NCBI GenBank assembly: GCA_002364755.1
Contig: DEZI01000005.1
Coordinates: 273,791 to 337,790 of the forward strand
From: Stenotrophomonas maltophilia
GTDB taxonomy: Bacteria; Pseudomonadota; Gammaproteobacteria; Xanthomonadales; Xanthomonadaceae
DNA length: 64,000 bases
Direction of reading: 5' to 3'
Shown here: piece by piece, positions 20,058-29,143 of the stretch
How positions within the stretch are numbered: the first letter of the stretch is position 1
How the letters are laid out: every line of letters starts with the position of its first letter
Translations under genes and position numbers: made by a program
The notes under the pieces: model-generated
What the model was told of the DNA's origin: nothing
What the model saw: only the letters and a program-made list of their open reading frames with translations
The model's database searches: none

Positions 20058-20834
20058 ATGAAGCAGACCAGACGCTTCAACAGCACGCCGTTGAAGCTGC
20101 CGATGACACGCAGCAGTGAAGTCGCCCGCGCGCGACGGCAGCTGCAGTACCACGGATGGCCGCGCCTGCAGATGGCGCTGATCGTGCTGCTGACCGGTGG
20201 CGCCGGCTTCCTCGCCTCGCATGCGCTGCGCTTGGTCGGCCTGGACAGCATGCTGCTGCGTTATCCGCTGGCAGTGCTGCTGGCCTATGCCGTGTTCCTG
20301 CTGCTGATGTGGCTCTGGATCCGTTGGCGCTGGGATGCGGTGGCTGACGGTGCTGCCGAGGTCGTCGGTAATGGCGGCGGTGGCGGCTCCCCACGCGCGG
20401 GCCCGTCATGGAGCGGCAGCGGCGGCCACTCTGGTGGCGGCGGCGCATCGGCATCGTGGGCTGAAGCCTCGACCCCATCCATCGCCGATGCCGATGGCGC
20501 GTCCCTGCTGGAGGTTGCAGACGGTGAGGCCGGGCTGCCACTGCTTGCCGTGCTCGGTCTTATCGCGCTGGTGGCCACCGTGCTGTTGGCCAGCGTCTGG
20601 GTGGTGTGGTCGGCACCGGTGCTGATGGCCGAGCTGCTGGTGGACGCCGCCATTGTCGGTGGCCTGTACCGGCGCATGCAGGGCATGGGCGCGCAGGGGT
20701 GGTGGCGGTTGTGCCTGTCGCACACGTTCTGGCCGCTGCTGGGACTGCTGCTGTTCTTCGCCGCGCTGGGCTGGGGTGCACAGCAGCTGGCACCGGAGGC
20801 GGTCAGCCTGATGCAGGTGGTGCAGGCGCTGTAA
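20058..20834 (+). CDS. Hypothetical integral membrane protein with Gly/Ser-rich linker
   Basis: 258 aa. Hydrophobic segments at about residues 35-55 and 65-90, then a low-complexity Gly/Ser loop (GGGGGSPRAGPSWSGSGGHS), and three further hydrophobic segments towards the C-terminus. No domain recognised. Start at ATG 20058; the in-frame GTG at 20037 is less likely. It is followed by another uncharacterised membrane protein gene, 71 bases on. Confidence 0.65.
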   Translation: MKQTRRFNSTPLKLPMTRSSEVARARRQLQYHGWPRLQMALIVLLTGGAGFLASHALRLVGLDSMLLRYPLAVLLAYAVFLLLMWLWIRWRWDAVADGAAEVVGNGGGGGSPRAGPSWSGSGGHSGGGGASASWAEASTPSIADADGASLLEVADGEAGLPLLAVLGLIALVATVLLASVWVVWSAPVLMAELLVDAAIVGGLYRRMQGMGAQGWWRLCLSHTFWPLLGLLLFFAALGWGAQQLAPEAVSLMQVVQAL

Positions 20835-20905
20835 GGTGGGCGAAAAGGAGTGCCGGGCACTGAGTTGCCCGCACAGGAAGAAACTTCATTGCAAAGGAGA
20901 AGCAC

Positions 20906-21424
20906 ATGGATATGGCTGCATGCAGGACAAAGGGGGTGTGTTGGATGCTCAGTGCGATGTTCGCGCTGGTGATGTCGTTCAGCGCGATGGCACAGTCGCC
21001 GTCGGCGAGAAGCGAGTCGGTCGCTGAAGTGGCTGCCGCCACCGAGGAGGCATCGTGCCGTGCCTGCACGTATGAACGCATCGGCCGCAAGGTCGACATA
21101 GGTCTGGTGGCCTTGATGGCCACGCTGATCATCGGCGTGCTGTTCGCCGTTTCCCGCGAGTGGGGAACGCCCTCGCAGCGCTGGACCTGCCGCAGCACGG
21201 CCTTGTTCCTGGCGGCGATGGGCCTGGTGTTCGTGTGGCGCGCCGGCAGCGTGCTCTACCTGGGCTACAGCCCCTGGCAGGAGGTGCAGCCGGTGGTCGA
21301 AGCAGGGTGGGTCGATGGCCTGCTGAGCACCTCGCCGCGCTGGCTGATGGCCCTGCTGCTGATGGCAGCGGCCCCGGTCATCTGGAGGCGCAGCGAGCAG
21401 CTGCCACGCTGGCGCATCGCCTGA
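20906..21424 (+). CDS. Hypothetical membrane protein
   Basis: 172 aa. An N-terminal signal-like segment (SAMFALVMSFSAMAQ) is followed by about 40 polar residues with a CxxC (SCRACTY), then three hydrophobic segments. No family recognised. GGAGAAGC lies shortly before the ATG. It runs in the same direction as the preceding Gly/Ser-linker membrane protein and ends convergently with the TonB-dependent receptor gene. Confidence 0.65.
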   Translation: MDMAACRTKGVCWMLSAMFALVMSFSAMAQSPSARSESVAEVAAATEEASCRACTYERIGRKVDIGLVALMATLIIGVLFAVSREWGTPSQRWTCRSTALFLAAMGLVFVWRAGSVLYLGYSPWQEVQPVVEAGWVDGLLSTSPRWLMALLLMAAAPVIWRRSEQLPRWRIA

Positions 21425-21453
21425 GGCAGCGCCCGGCAATGCCCGGCGTTTCC

Positions 21454-21482
21454 ACGCTGGCGCTCAATCAAAGCGCCAGCGT
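21454..21482. terminator. Hairpin between convergent genes
   Basis: Perfect 11-bp stem ACGCTGGCGCT / AGCGCCAGCGT with a 7-nt loop, spanning the receptor gene's stop codon. There is no clear T-run on either side, so terminator function is tentative. Confidence 0.45.
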
Positions 21483-23572
21483 ACCCCTGCATATACGCCG
21501 CGGCCTTCGCCCGGCGTCGAGCGCGCGACATCCTTGCCCGCGTCGTTGTAGCCCGGCGTAACCGTGGCCGCGTAATGGCGGTCACCGATGTTGCGCATCT
21601 CCGCCCACGCCTGCCAGCGGCCGCCCGGCGCGTCGTAGCCGATGCGGCTGCCGAAGATCACGTGGCTGTCGGCCCAATAGCTGTTGGCATAGTCCACCGC
21701 GATGCGCGAGGCGTATTCGGTGTTCAGTGCGGCATACAGGCCGGAGGCATAGTCGAAGCGCAGTTCGGCCTGGTAGCTGTGCTGTGGCAGGCCGGGCAGG
21801 CGGTTGCTGCCGAAGCGCGCGTCGTGGCGGTAGCGGAAATCGCTGAAGGTGTAGGCCTGGCGCAGCGACAGACGGCCCGGCACACCCTGCCACAGCGTGC
21901 TGTCCAGCCCGGCCTCGATGCCGCGGTGCACGGTGGGGCTCGCGTTGTTCTCGGCCACGAACAGGTTCGGCACCGGCTGCAGCTCGACGCTCAGCAGTTC
22001 GTGGTTCACGTGCGCGTAGTAGCCGGTCAGTTCCCAGCGGCCCAGCGCGGCCTCGCCACGCGCGCCCAGTTCCAGCGTGGTGGCGGCCTGGTTCTGCATC
22101 GCCACCGGCGTGCTCTGGCGGCCGGTTGACGGACCGTTGCCGGCGCCGAAGAACTGGTTCGAACCCCAGATCATCGACCACGGGTGCGGGGCTTCCACCG
22201 AGCGGCTGAGGTTGCCGAACCACTGCATCTGCGCACTGTGCTGCCAGGTGAAGCCCAGGCGTGGCGCGTAATCCCAGTCGTGGTCACGCAGGCGGCCACC
22301 GCTGGTGGGCCAGGTCACCTGCACATCGCTGCGGGTGTTGATAAGGGCCAGACCGGTCTGCACGCGCAGGCGATCACTCACGGCCAGAGTGTTGCCGATG
22401 TGCAGCGTGCTCTGGGTGCCGAGATGGCGGAAATCACGCGTGTGCGTGCCGGCCGCATAGCCATTGCTGGCAAAGCGCAGCGACTCGCGCACGTTGGCAT
22501 CCAGATCGTGGGTCACGCGCAGGCCGACGGTGGTTTCGCTGTCCAGGCCGAACAGCGGATGGCGGCGGCGGTAGTCCAGCGTCGCGTTGAGGTCGGCGTA
22601 GTCCAGCTGCTGGCGGTACAGGCTCTCGCCCAGGTCCATCGGGTACTTGTGGTAGGCCAGCCCGGCCTGCAGCGAGGAATCCTCGTCGATCTGCAGCGTG
22701 GTCATGTTGCCGATCCAGGTGCTGCCCGGCTGCGGGCGGCGCGCATCGATGGCGAGGTTGGCCGGGTTGGCCGCGCGCGGGTCATTGCGGATCTGGTTGC
22801 GGGTCAGGCGCCCGGGCGTTTCGTGATTGGTCTCGCGGTAGCGCACGAAGAAGCGCGTCTGCAGGTCCGGGCTGATCTGCCAGCCGATGTTGGCCATCGC
22901 GCCCTTGCCGTCGCCGCGCGCGTGGCGCTGGTAGCCGTCGAACTCGCTGTCGGTGTAGGCCAGGAAGTAGTCGACATCACCACTGACGCCGCCCCAGCTG
23001 ATCCCGCGCTTCTGGTAGCCGCGGCTGCCGGCCTCGTAATGCAGCTGCACGCCGGCCGAATCGCGGCCGCTGCGGCTGACATAGTCGATGGCACCGCCCA
23101 GCGCCAACGCGCCGCGCTCGAAACCATTGGCGCCGCGCAGTACCTCCACGCGCGACAGCCACAGCGGTTCCAGCAGTTCGTAGGGGGTGCCGCCCGGGCC
23201 GGTCAACGGCAGGCCATCGAGGGAGAGAGCAATGCCCGAGGCATGCGCGCCCGGCCCACGGTTGATGCCCGAGCCGCGGATCGACACCTTGGTGCCCTCG
23301 TTGCCCGGCGATTGCGCGCTGATGCCGGGCTGGTAGGCCAGTACATCGGCGCTGCTGGACAGGCGGCTGTCGGCCTTGGCGACGTCGATGACATTGCTGG
23401 CGCCGGGCACGCGCTTGAGCGCCGCGCGAGCCTGGGCGCTGGCATCGGCGGCAGTGACCTGCACCGCGTCCAGCGTGGTGGCCTGCGTAGCGGCGTGGGC
23501 GGTGGCGGCAAGGCTGAGGGAAACGGCCAGGAACAGCAGGGAGGGCGTGGGGCGGTAAGACGAGAGCGACAT
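21464..23572 (-). CDS. TonB-dependent outer-membrane receptor (FecA-like)
   Basis: 702 aa. Signal peptide (LLFLAVSLSLAATAHA), a TonB-box-like TLDAVQVTA, a plug domain (residues about 45-150, with KVSIRGSGINRGPG and RVEVLRGANGFERGALALGGAIDYVSR split by the usual spacing), then a 22-stranded barrel ending in WRFD with a terminal aromatic (Phe). It imports a ferric siderophore or another bulky ligand using TonB-ExbB-ExbD energy. No ligand-specific neighbour or FecR/FecI pair was found. Two TonB homologues lie 15 kb away (38543-39863). Confidence 0.9.
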   Translation of the reverse strand: MSLSSYRPTPSLLFLAVSLSLAATAHAATQATTLDAVQVTAADASAQARAALKRVPGASNVIDVAKADSRLSSSADVLAYQPGISAQSPGNEGTKVSIRGSGINRGPGAHASGIALSLDGLPLTGPGGTPYELLEPLWLSRVEVLRGANGFERGALALGGAIDYVSRSGRDSAGVQLHYEAGSRGYQKRGISWGGVSGDVDYFLAYTDSEFDGYQRHARGDGKGAMANIGWQISPDLQTRFFVRYRETNHETPGRLTRNQIRNDPRAANPANLAIDARRPQPGSTWIGNMTTLQIDEDSSLQAGLAYHKYPMDLGESLYRQQLDYADLNATLDYRRRHPLFGLDSETTVGLRVTHDLDANVRESLRFASNGYAAGTHTRDFRHLGTQSTLHIGNTLAVSDRLRVQTGLALINTRSDVQVTWPTSGGRLRDHDWDYAPRLGFTWQHSAQMQWFGNLSRSVEAPHPWSMIWGSNQFFGAGNGPSTGRQSTPVAMQNQAATTLELGARGEAALGRWELTGYYAHVNHELLSVELQPVPNLFVAENNASPTVHRGIEAGLDSTLWQGVPGRLSLRQAYTFSDFRYRHDARFGSNRLPGLPQHSYQAELRFDYASGLYAALNTEYASRIAVDYANSYWADSHVIFGSRIGYDAPGGRWQAWAEMRNIGDRHYAATVTPGYNDAGKDVARSTPGEGRGVYAGVRWRFD

Positions 23573-23647
23573 GCGGACAGACTGTAAACCACGAAAGTGG
23601 CGCGCAAGTTAACAGGTCGCGGGCGGTACGTCACCCCTGAAAGCAAA

Positions 23648-23705
23648 GCCGAGCGTGGGCTCGGCTCTACATGGATTGCCGGGTAGCGCCGGGCCGTGCC
23701 CGGCG
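23648..23705. repeat. SMAG repeats, inverted pair
   Basis: A minus-oriented copy AGCCGAGCGTGGGCTCGG...CTAC (23648-23671) and a plus copy GTAGCGCCGGGCCGTGCCCG (23683-23705), in the gap between hutU and the receptor gene. Confidence 0.8.
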
Positions 23706-23715
23706 GCGCAGAGAT

Positions 23716-23791
23716 CCCCGGTAGTGCCGGCCGCTGGCCGGCAACGATTGGATCCGAGCGCAGAGCCGGCCAGCGGCCGGCACTACCGGGG
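23716..23791. repeat. Large perfect-arm SMAG palindrome
   Basis: Two GTAGTGCCGGCCGCTGGCCG copies arranged head-to-head, with arms TCCCCGGTAGTGCCGGCCGC and its exact reverse complement, separated by about 22 bases. The whole forms a long hairpin 9 bases after the hutU stop, so it can end hut transcription or stabilise the mRNA 3' end. Confidence 0.85.
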
Positions 23792-23799
23792 AGAGTCAA

Positions 23800-25467
23800 T
23801 CAGCCGAGAATTCCAGGCAGATCAAGCCCCTTTTCCTTCGCGCACTTTACCGCGATCTCATATCCGGCATCGGCATGGCGCATCACGCCGGTCGCCGGGT
23901 CGTTCCACAGCACGCGGCCAATCCGCTTCGCCGCGGCCTCGGTTCCATCGCACACGATCACCATGCCGGCGTGCTGCGAGAAGCCCATGCCCACGCCGCC
24001 GCCGTGGTGCAGCGACACCCAAGTGGCGCCGCTGGCGGTGTTGAGCAGGGCGTTCAGCAGCGGCCAGTCGGACACCGCGTCGGAACCATCGGCCATCGCC
24101 TCGGTTTCGCGGTTCGGCGAAGCCACGCTGCCGCTGTCCAGATGGTCGCGGCCGATCACTACGGGCGCCTTCAGTTCACCGTTAGCCACCATCTCGTTGA
24201 AGGCCAGGCCCAGGCGATCGCGGTCGCCCAGCCCCACCCAGCAGATGCGCGCCGGCAAGCCCTGGAACTTGATCTTTTCGGCGGCCATGTCCAGCCAGCG
24301 GTGCAGGTGCGGGTTGTCCGGAATCAGTTCCTTTACCTTGGCATCGGTCCTGGCGATGTCTTCCGGGTCGCCGCTCAGCGCGGCCCAACGGAACGGGCCG
24401 ATGCCGCGGCAGAACAGCGGGCGGATGTAGGCCGGGACGAAACCGGGGAAGTCGAACGCGTTCTCCACGCCTTCTTCCAGCGCCATCTGCCGCAGGTTGT
24501 TGCCGTAATCCACGGTCGGCACGCCCAGCGCATGGAAGCCGAGCATGGCACGGATGTGGTTGGCCATCGATGCACGCGCGGCCTTTTCAACTTCCTTCGG
24601 CGCAGAAAAACGCTTCTCATCCCACTGTTCGACCGTCCAGCCCTGCGGCAGGTAGCCGTTCACCGGGTCGTGCGCCGAAGTCTGGTCGGTCAGCAGGTCC
24701 GGCTTGATGCCGCGTTCCAGCAGTTCGGCCAGCACGTCTGCCACGTTGCCGAGCAGGCCTACCGACTTCGGCGTGCCCGCCTTGCAGGCATCATCGATCA
24801 GCCGCAGTGCTTCATCCAGGTTGTCGGTCCAGGTGTCCAGGTAGCCGGTGCGCAGGCGCATATCGATGCTGCTCTTGCGGCATTCCACGGCGAGGCACGA
24901 GGCGCCGGCCATCACCGCGGCCAGCGGCTGTGCGCCACCCATGCCACCCAGGCCACCGGTGAACAGCCAGCGACCGGTCAGATCGCCGTTGAAATGCTGG
25001 CGGCCCATTTCCACGAAGGTTTCGTAGGTGCCCTGCACGATGCCCTGCGCGCCGATGTAGATCCAGCTGCCAGCGGTCATCTGGCCGTACATGGCCAGGC
25101 CCTTCTTATCCAGCTCGTTGAAGTGGTCCCAGTTGGCCCAGCGCGGCACCAGGTTGGAATTGGCGATCAGCACGCGCGGCGCATCGGCGTGGGTGCGGAA
25201 CACGCCCACCGGCTTGCCCGACTGCACCAGCAGGGTCTGGTCATCGTCCAGGCGCCTGAGCGTTTCGACGATGGCATCGAAGCTTTCCCAGTCGCGTGCG
25301 GCGCGGCCGATGCCGCCGTACACCACCAGTTCCTGCGGGCGTTCGGCCACGTCCGGGTGCAGGTTGTTCATCAGCATGCGCAACGGCGCTTCAGTCAGCC
25401 AGCTCTTGGCGTTGAGCGTGGTGCCGGTCGGCGCGGCGATGGTGCGGGACGGGTCGTTGCGGGTCAT
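23800..25467 (-). CDS. hutU: Urocanate hydratase HutU
   Basis: 555 aa, the standard length. It converts urocanate to 4-imidazolone-5-propionate with tightly bound NAD+, the second step of histidine degradation. Family blocks include ELVVYGGIGRAARDWESFD near the N-terminus, TGGLGGMGGAQPLA (NAD-binding loop), and FCRGIGPFRWAALSGDPEDI, which contains the active-site cysteine. Its start codon overlaps the hutG stop (ATGA), so it is the last gene of the hutI-hutH-hutG-hutU minus-strand operon. Confidence 0.98.
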   Translation of the reverse strand: MTRNDPSRTIAAPTGTTLNAKSWLTEAPLRMLMNNLHPDVAERPQELVVYGGIGRAARDWESFDAIVETLRRLDDDQTLLVQSGKPVGVFRTHADAPRVLIANSNLVPRWANWDHFNELDKKGLAMYGQMTAGSWIYIGAQGIVQGTYETFVEMGRQHFNGDLTGRWLFTGGLGGMGGAQPLAAVMAGASCLAVECRKSSIDMRLRTGYLDTWTDNLDEALRLIDDACKAGTPKSVGLLGNVADVLAELLERGIKPDLLTDQTSAHDPVNGYLPQGWTVEQWDEKRFSAPKEVEKAARASMANHIRAMLGFHALGVPTVDYGNNLRQMALEEGVENAFDFPGFVPAYIRPLFCRGIGPFRWAALSGDPEDIARTDAKVKELIPDNPHLHRWLDMAAEKIKFQGLPARICWVGLGDRDRLGLAFNEMVANGELKAPVVIGRDHLDSGSVASPNRETEAMADGSDAVSDWPLLNALLNTASGATWVSLHHGGGVGMGFSQHAGMVIVCDGTEAAAKRIGRVLWNDPATGVMRHADAGYEIAVKCAKEKGLDLPGILG

Positions 25468-26318
25468 GCGGCGCTCCGGTTCGTAGCGAATTCAAGGCAG
25501 GCGTTGAGCACCTGCGCCAGGGTGTGGCGCAACGGTGCGGCGTGTTCGGGGTCGAGCGGGGTGGGCCAGCTGTGCTCGTCCACCTGGTCGGGCAGCGGCT
25601 CGTGCATGTAGCCACGGCAGGCCAGTTCCATCTGCAGCGTGTGCACGCCGCCGGCAATGTCGCTGTAGTGGCGGGTGATCCAGCCGCCCTTGAAGCGGCC
25701 GTTGCGCACCTGGCTCATGCCGCTGATTTTCAGCAGGTTCTCCACCACATCGCTCAATGCGTTGTCGCAGGAGGTGTCCGCTGCACCGGACGGGCCGGCC
25801 GTGCCCAGGTTGAACTGCGGCAGCTCACCCTCGAACAGGTGCGGGATATGCGAGCGGATCGAATGCGCGTCATACACCACCACCGTGCCGTGGCGCTCGC
25901 GCAGGCGCGTGATCTGTGCGGCCAGCGCAGCGTGGTAGGGCGCGAAATAAGTGTCGCGCCGTCGTGCGATTTCCGCGTCATCCGGCTCGTGGCCGGCGTG
26001 GTACAGCGGCTGGTTGTCGAAGGTGGTCAGCGGGCACAGGCCGGTGGTGTTCTGGCCCGGGTACAGCGATACGCCACTGGGGTCGCGGTTGAGGTCGATC
26101 ACCGAACGCGAGATCGCCGAGCGCACGGTGGTCGCGCCCATGCCGCGCACGAAGTCGTAGAGATCGTGCACCCACCAGTCAGCATCGCGCCGCGCCAGCC
26201 ACGGCGAGTGGTAGTCGCCGATCAGGGCGTGCGGCAGTTCGCTGCCGGTATGCGGGAAGCTGACGATCAACGGGGCGTCGCCCTCGTGCACCGTCAACCA
26301 TTCGGGATGGGCATTCAT
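25464..26318 (-). CDS. hutG: N-formylglutamate deformylase HutG
   Basis: 284 aa. Hydrolyses N-formylglutamate to glutamate and formate, the last step of the five-enzyme histidine pathway. The N-formylglutamate amidohydrolase motifs are present: PLIVSFPHTGSELP, DWWVHDLYDF, VIDLNRDPSG, VVVYDAHSIRS and GGWITRHYS. The ATG at 26318 sits inside the hutH stop (ATGA), which fixes the start; the longer upstream open frame is an overlap with hutH. This gene family, rather than an arginase-like formiminoglutamase, goes with HutF. Confidence 0.96.
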   Translation of the reverse strand: MNAHPEWLTVHEGDAPLIVSFPHTGSELPHALIGDYHSPWLARRDADWWVHDLYDFVRGMGATTVRSAISRSVIDLNRDPSGVSLYPGQNTTGLCPLTTFDNQPLYHAGHEPDDAEIARRRDTYFAPYHAALAAQITRLRERHGTVVVYDAHSIRSHIPHLFEGELPQFNLGTAGPSGAADTSCDNALSDVVENLLKISGMSQVRNGRFKGGWITRHYSDIAGGVHTLQMELACRGYMHEPLPDQVDEHSWPTPLDPEHAAPLRHTLAQVLNACLEFATNRSAA

Positions 26319-27856
26319 GCCTGCGGCTCCACGGTCGGCAGCACTTCGCCCAGGCCGTAGGCCAGCACGCCGCTGCGCACCAGCTTCGTGGCGAGCACCA
26401 TGTCCGGGTGGAAATAGCGGTCCTCTTCCAGCGTCGGTACCAGAACGCGCAGGGTGGTGCGCACGGTTTCCAGTGCGGCGCTGGAGCGCAGCGGTGCGTG
26501 GAAATCGCAGCCCTGCGCGGCGGCCAGCAGCTCGATGCCGATCACGTTGGCCGCGTTCTCGGCCATCTGCATCAGACGGCGCGCACCGTGTGCAGCCATC
26601 GAGACGTGGTCTTCCTGATTGGCCGAGGTCGGGATCGAATCGACGCTGGCCGGGTAGGCGCGCTGCTTGTTTTCGGAGACCAGCGCGGCGGCGGTCACCT
26701 GCGGGATCATGAAGCCGGAATTCAGGCCCGGGCGCGGGGTCAGGAAGGCGGGCAGGCCGGACAGCGCCGGGTCGACCAGCATCGCCAGGCGGCGCTCGCT
26801 GATCGAACCGATCTCGCACACGGCCATCGCCAGCATGTCGGCGGCGAAGGCCACCGGCTCGGCGTGGAAGTTGCCGCCGGACAGCGCTTCGCCGGTGTCG
26901 GTGAATACCAGCGGATTGTCGGAGACACCGTTGGCTTCGATCTCAAGCGTGGTTGCGGCCTGGCGCAGGATGTCCAGCGCCGCGCCCATCACCTGCGGCT
27001 GGCAGCGCAGGCAGTACGGATCCTGCACGCGCACATCGTTGTCGCGATGCGATTCGCGGATGTCCGAGCCCTGCATCAGCGAACGCAGCGCGGCGGCGGT
27101 GGCGATCTGCCCGCGCTGGCCACGGATGGCATGGATGCGCGGATCGAACGGCGTGTCCGAGCCCTTGGCCGCTTCCACCGACAGCGCGCCGGTCACCAGC
27201 GCGGCCTGGAACACGGTCTCGATCTCGAACAGACCGGCCAGCGCATAGGCGGTGGAGAACTGGGTTCCGTTGAGCAGGGCCAGGCCTTCCTTCGCGTCCA
27301 GTTCCACCGGCTGCAGGCCAGCGCGTGCCAGGGCGTCCAGCGCCGGCAGACGCTCCTCGCCGATGAAGGCATCGCCCACGCCCAGCATCACGCTGGCCAG
27401 GTGGGAAAGCGGGGCGAGGTCACCCGAAGCACCGACCGAGCCCTGCGCCGGCACCACCGGCAGCACGCCCTTCACCAGCATCGCTTCCAGCAGCAGCAGG
27501 GTTTCCTCGCGCACGCCCGAAGCGCCCTGTGCCAGGCTGACCAGCTTCAGCGCCATCATCAGCCGCACCACGCTGGCCGGCATCGGCTCGCCCACGCCGG
27601 CGGCATGCGAAAGCACGATGTTCCGCTGCAGGGTGGCCAGGTCTTCGCGCTCGATGCGCACGCTGGCCAGCTTGCCGAAGCCGGTATTGATGCCATACAC
27701 CGGCGCGCCCTTGGCGACGATGGCGGCCACCGCAGCGGCGCTTGCGCGCACCACCGGCAGCGCGGCCGGGTCCAGTGCCAGCGGCACGCCGCGGTAGACC
27801 TGCCGCCACTGGGCAAGGGTGACGTGGCCGGGGCGAAGAACCAGGGTGTTGCTCAT
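26315..27856 (-). CDS. hutH: Histidine ammonia-lyase HutH
   Basis: 513 aa. Deaminates histidine to urocanate, the first committed step. The residues that form the MIO electrophile, Ala143-Ser144-Gly145, lie in GSVGASGDLAPLSHLA. Other family blocks are YGINTGFGKLA and the C-terminal TSANQEDHVSM. It overlaps hutI upstream and hutG downstream by 4 bases each, so all four minus-strand hut genes are translationally coupled. Confidence 0.98.
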   Translation of the reverse strand: MSNTLVLRPGHVTLAQWRQVYRGVPLALDPAALPVVRASAAAVAAIVAKGAPVYGINTGFGKLASVRIEREDLATLQRNIVLSHAAGVGEPMPASVVRLMMALKLVSLAQGASGVREETLLLLEAMLVKGVLPVVPAQGSVGASGDLAPLSHLASVMLGVGDAFIGEERLPALDALARAGLQPVELDAKEGLALLNGTQFSTAYALAGLFEIETVFQAALVTGALSVEAAKGSDTPFDPRIHAIRGQRGQIATAAALRSLMQGSDIRESHRDNDVRVQDPYCLRCQPQVMGAALDILRQAATTLEIEANGVSDNPLVFTDTGEALSGGNFHAEPVAFAADMLAMAVCEIGSISERRLAMLVDPALSGLPAFLTPRPGLNSGFMIPQVTAAALVSENKQRAYPASVDSIPTSANQEDHVSMAAHGARRLMQMAENAANVIGIELLAAAQGCDFHAPLRSSAALETVRTTLRVLVPTLEEDRYFHPDMVLATKLVRSGVLAYGLGEVLPTVEPQA

Positions 27857-29076
27857 GTGTTGCTCCAGGAAGCAGGCAGGTCGGGCTGCCCGCGCACCAC
27901 GCGCGCGTGCAGCGGGTTGAATCCCATGCGATAGACCAGGTCGGCCGGCGCGTCGATGTCCCAGATCGCCAGGTCGCAGTCCAGGCCCACCGCCAGACGG
28001 CCGATGCGTTCGCCGTGGCCGAGCGCGCGCGCCGCTTCACGGGTGAAGCCGGCGATGCATTCGTCCACGGTCAGGCGGAACAGGGTCGCGCCCATGTTCA
28101 TCGCCAGCAGCGGGCTGGTCAGCGGCGAAGTGCCGGGGTTGCTGTCGGTGGCCAGGGCCAGCGGCACGCCGGCCGCACGCAGCGCGGCGATCGGGGGGAG
28201 GGTGGTATCGCGGGTGAAATAGAAGGCGCCGGGCAGCAGCACGGCCACGGTGCCGGCGGCGGCCATCGCGGCAATGCCGGCCTCGTCGAGGTGTTCGATA
28301 TGGTCGGCCGACAGCGCACCGAAGCCGGCGGCCAGTTCGGCGCCATGCTGGTTGCTCATCTGCTCGGCGTGGATCTTCACCGCCAGTCCGTTCGCACGTG
28401 CTGCCTCGAAAACCTGCCGCGCCTGCGTCGGCGAAAACGCGATGTTCTCGCAGAATACGTCCACGGCCTCGGCCAGGCCCTCAGCGGCGATGGCCGGGAT
28501 CATCACGTTGCACACCTCGTCGGTGTACTCCTGCGCCTCGCGCCCCGGTGGTACCGCATGCGCGCCAAGGAAGGTCGGCACCACGTTCACCCGGCATTCC
28601 TCGCCGAGTGCGCGGGCCACCTGCAGCTGCTTGCGCTCGTCGTCCAGGGTCAGGCCGTAGCCGGATTTGATCTCGACCGTGGTGATGCCTTCGGCGCGCA
28701 TCGCCAGCAGGCGCGGGCGGCTCTCGTTGGCCAGCTGCTGCGGCGAGGCGGCGCGGGTGGCGCGCACGGTGGAGACGATGCCGCCGCCGGCGCGGGCGAT
28801 GTCGGCATAGCTGACGCCCTGCAGGCGCTGCTCGAACTCATTGGCGCGGTTGCCGGCGTAGACCAGGTGGGTGTGGCAGTCGACCAGGCCCGGCGAGATC
28901 CAGCGGCCTTCGCCATCGATGCGGGTGGTCGGCTGCAGGTGCGCATCGCTGCCGGCCGGGCCGACGTGGACGATGCGGCCCGCGGCGCAGGCCAGCACGC
29001 CATCGGTGATGACACCCAGGCCCTCGCCATCGAGGGTCATCAGGTTGACGTTGGACCAGAGGGTATCGACGTGCAT
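27853..29076 (-). CDS. hutI: Imidazolonepropionase HutI
   Basis: 407 aa. Opens the ring of 4-imidazolone-5-propionate to formiminoglutamate. An amidohydrolase-fold metal enzyme: VDCHTHLVYAGNRANEFE carries the HxH pair, with EIKSGYGL, KIHAEQMSN and ATDSNPGTSP further on. Start taken at ATG 29076; GTG 29085 is in frame and equally free of a strong ribosome site. First gene of the hutIHGU operon, reading away from hutF over a short shared promoter region. Confidence 0.97.
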   Translation of the reverse strand: MHVDTLWSNVNLMTLDGEGLGVITDGVLACAAGRIVHVGPAGSDAHLQPTTRIDGEGRWISPGLVDCHTHLVYAGNRANEFEQRLQGVSYADIARAGGGIVSTVRATRAASPQQLANESRPRLLAMRAEGITTVEIKSGYGLTLDDERKQLQVARALGEECRVNVVPTFLGAHAVPPGREAQEYTDEVCNVMIPAIAAEGLAEAVDVFCENIAFSPTQARQVFEAARANGLAVKIHAEQMSNQHGAELAAGFGALSADHIEHLDEAGIAAMAAAGTVAVLLPGAFYFTRDTTLPPIAALRAAGVPLALATDSNPGTSPLTSPLLAMNMGATLFRLTVDECIAGFTREAARALGHGERIGRLAVGLDCDLAIWDIDAPADLVYRMGFNPLHARVVRGQPDLPASWSNT

Positions 29077-29096
29077 GGCATCCACAACGCGGCTGT

Positions 29097-29120
29097 GCTT
29101 ATATGTCTATACAATATAGG
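29097..29120. promoter_or_regulatory. Putative HutC operator in the hutI-hutF divergent promoter
   Basis: An AT-rich island in GC-rich surroundings. Its core TGTCTATACA (29104-29113) is one base away from the palindrome TGTATATACA; known HutC operators in pseudomonads and Klebsiella are built on such TGTA/TACA arms. Located between the divergent starts of hutI and hutF, it could repress both operons. The lack of a second site is noted by eye only. Confidence 0.65.
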
Positions 29121-29143
29121 CCTCCATTTCGGGTTGTCCAGCC

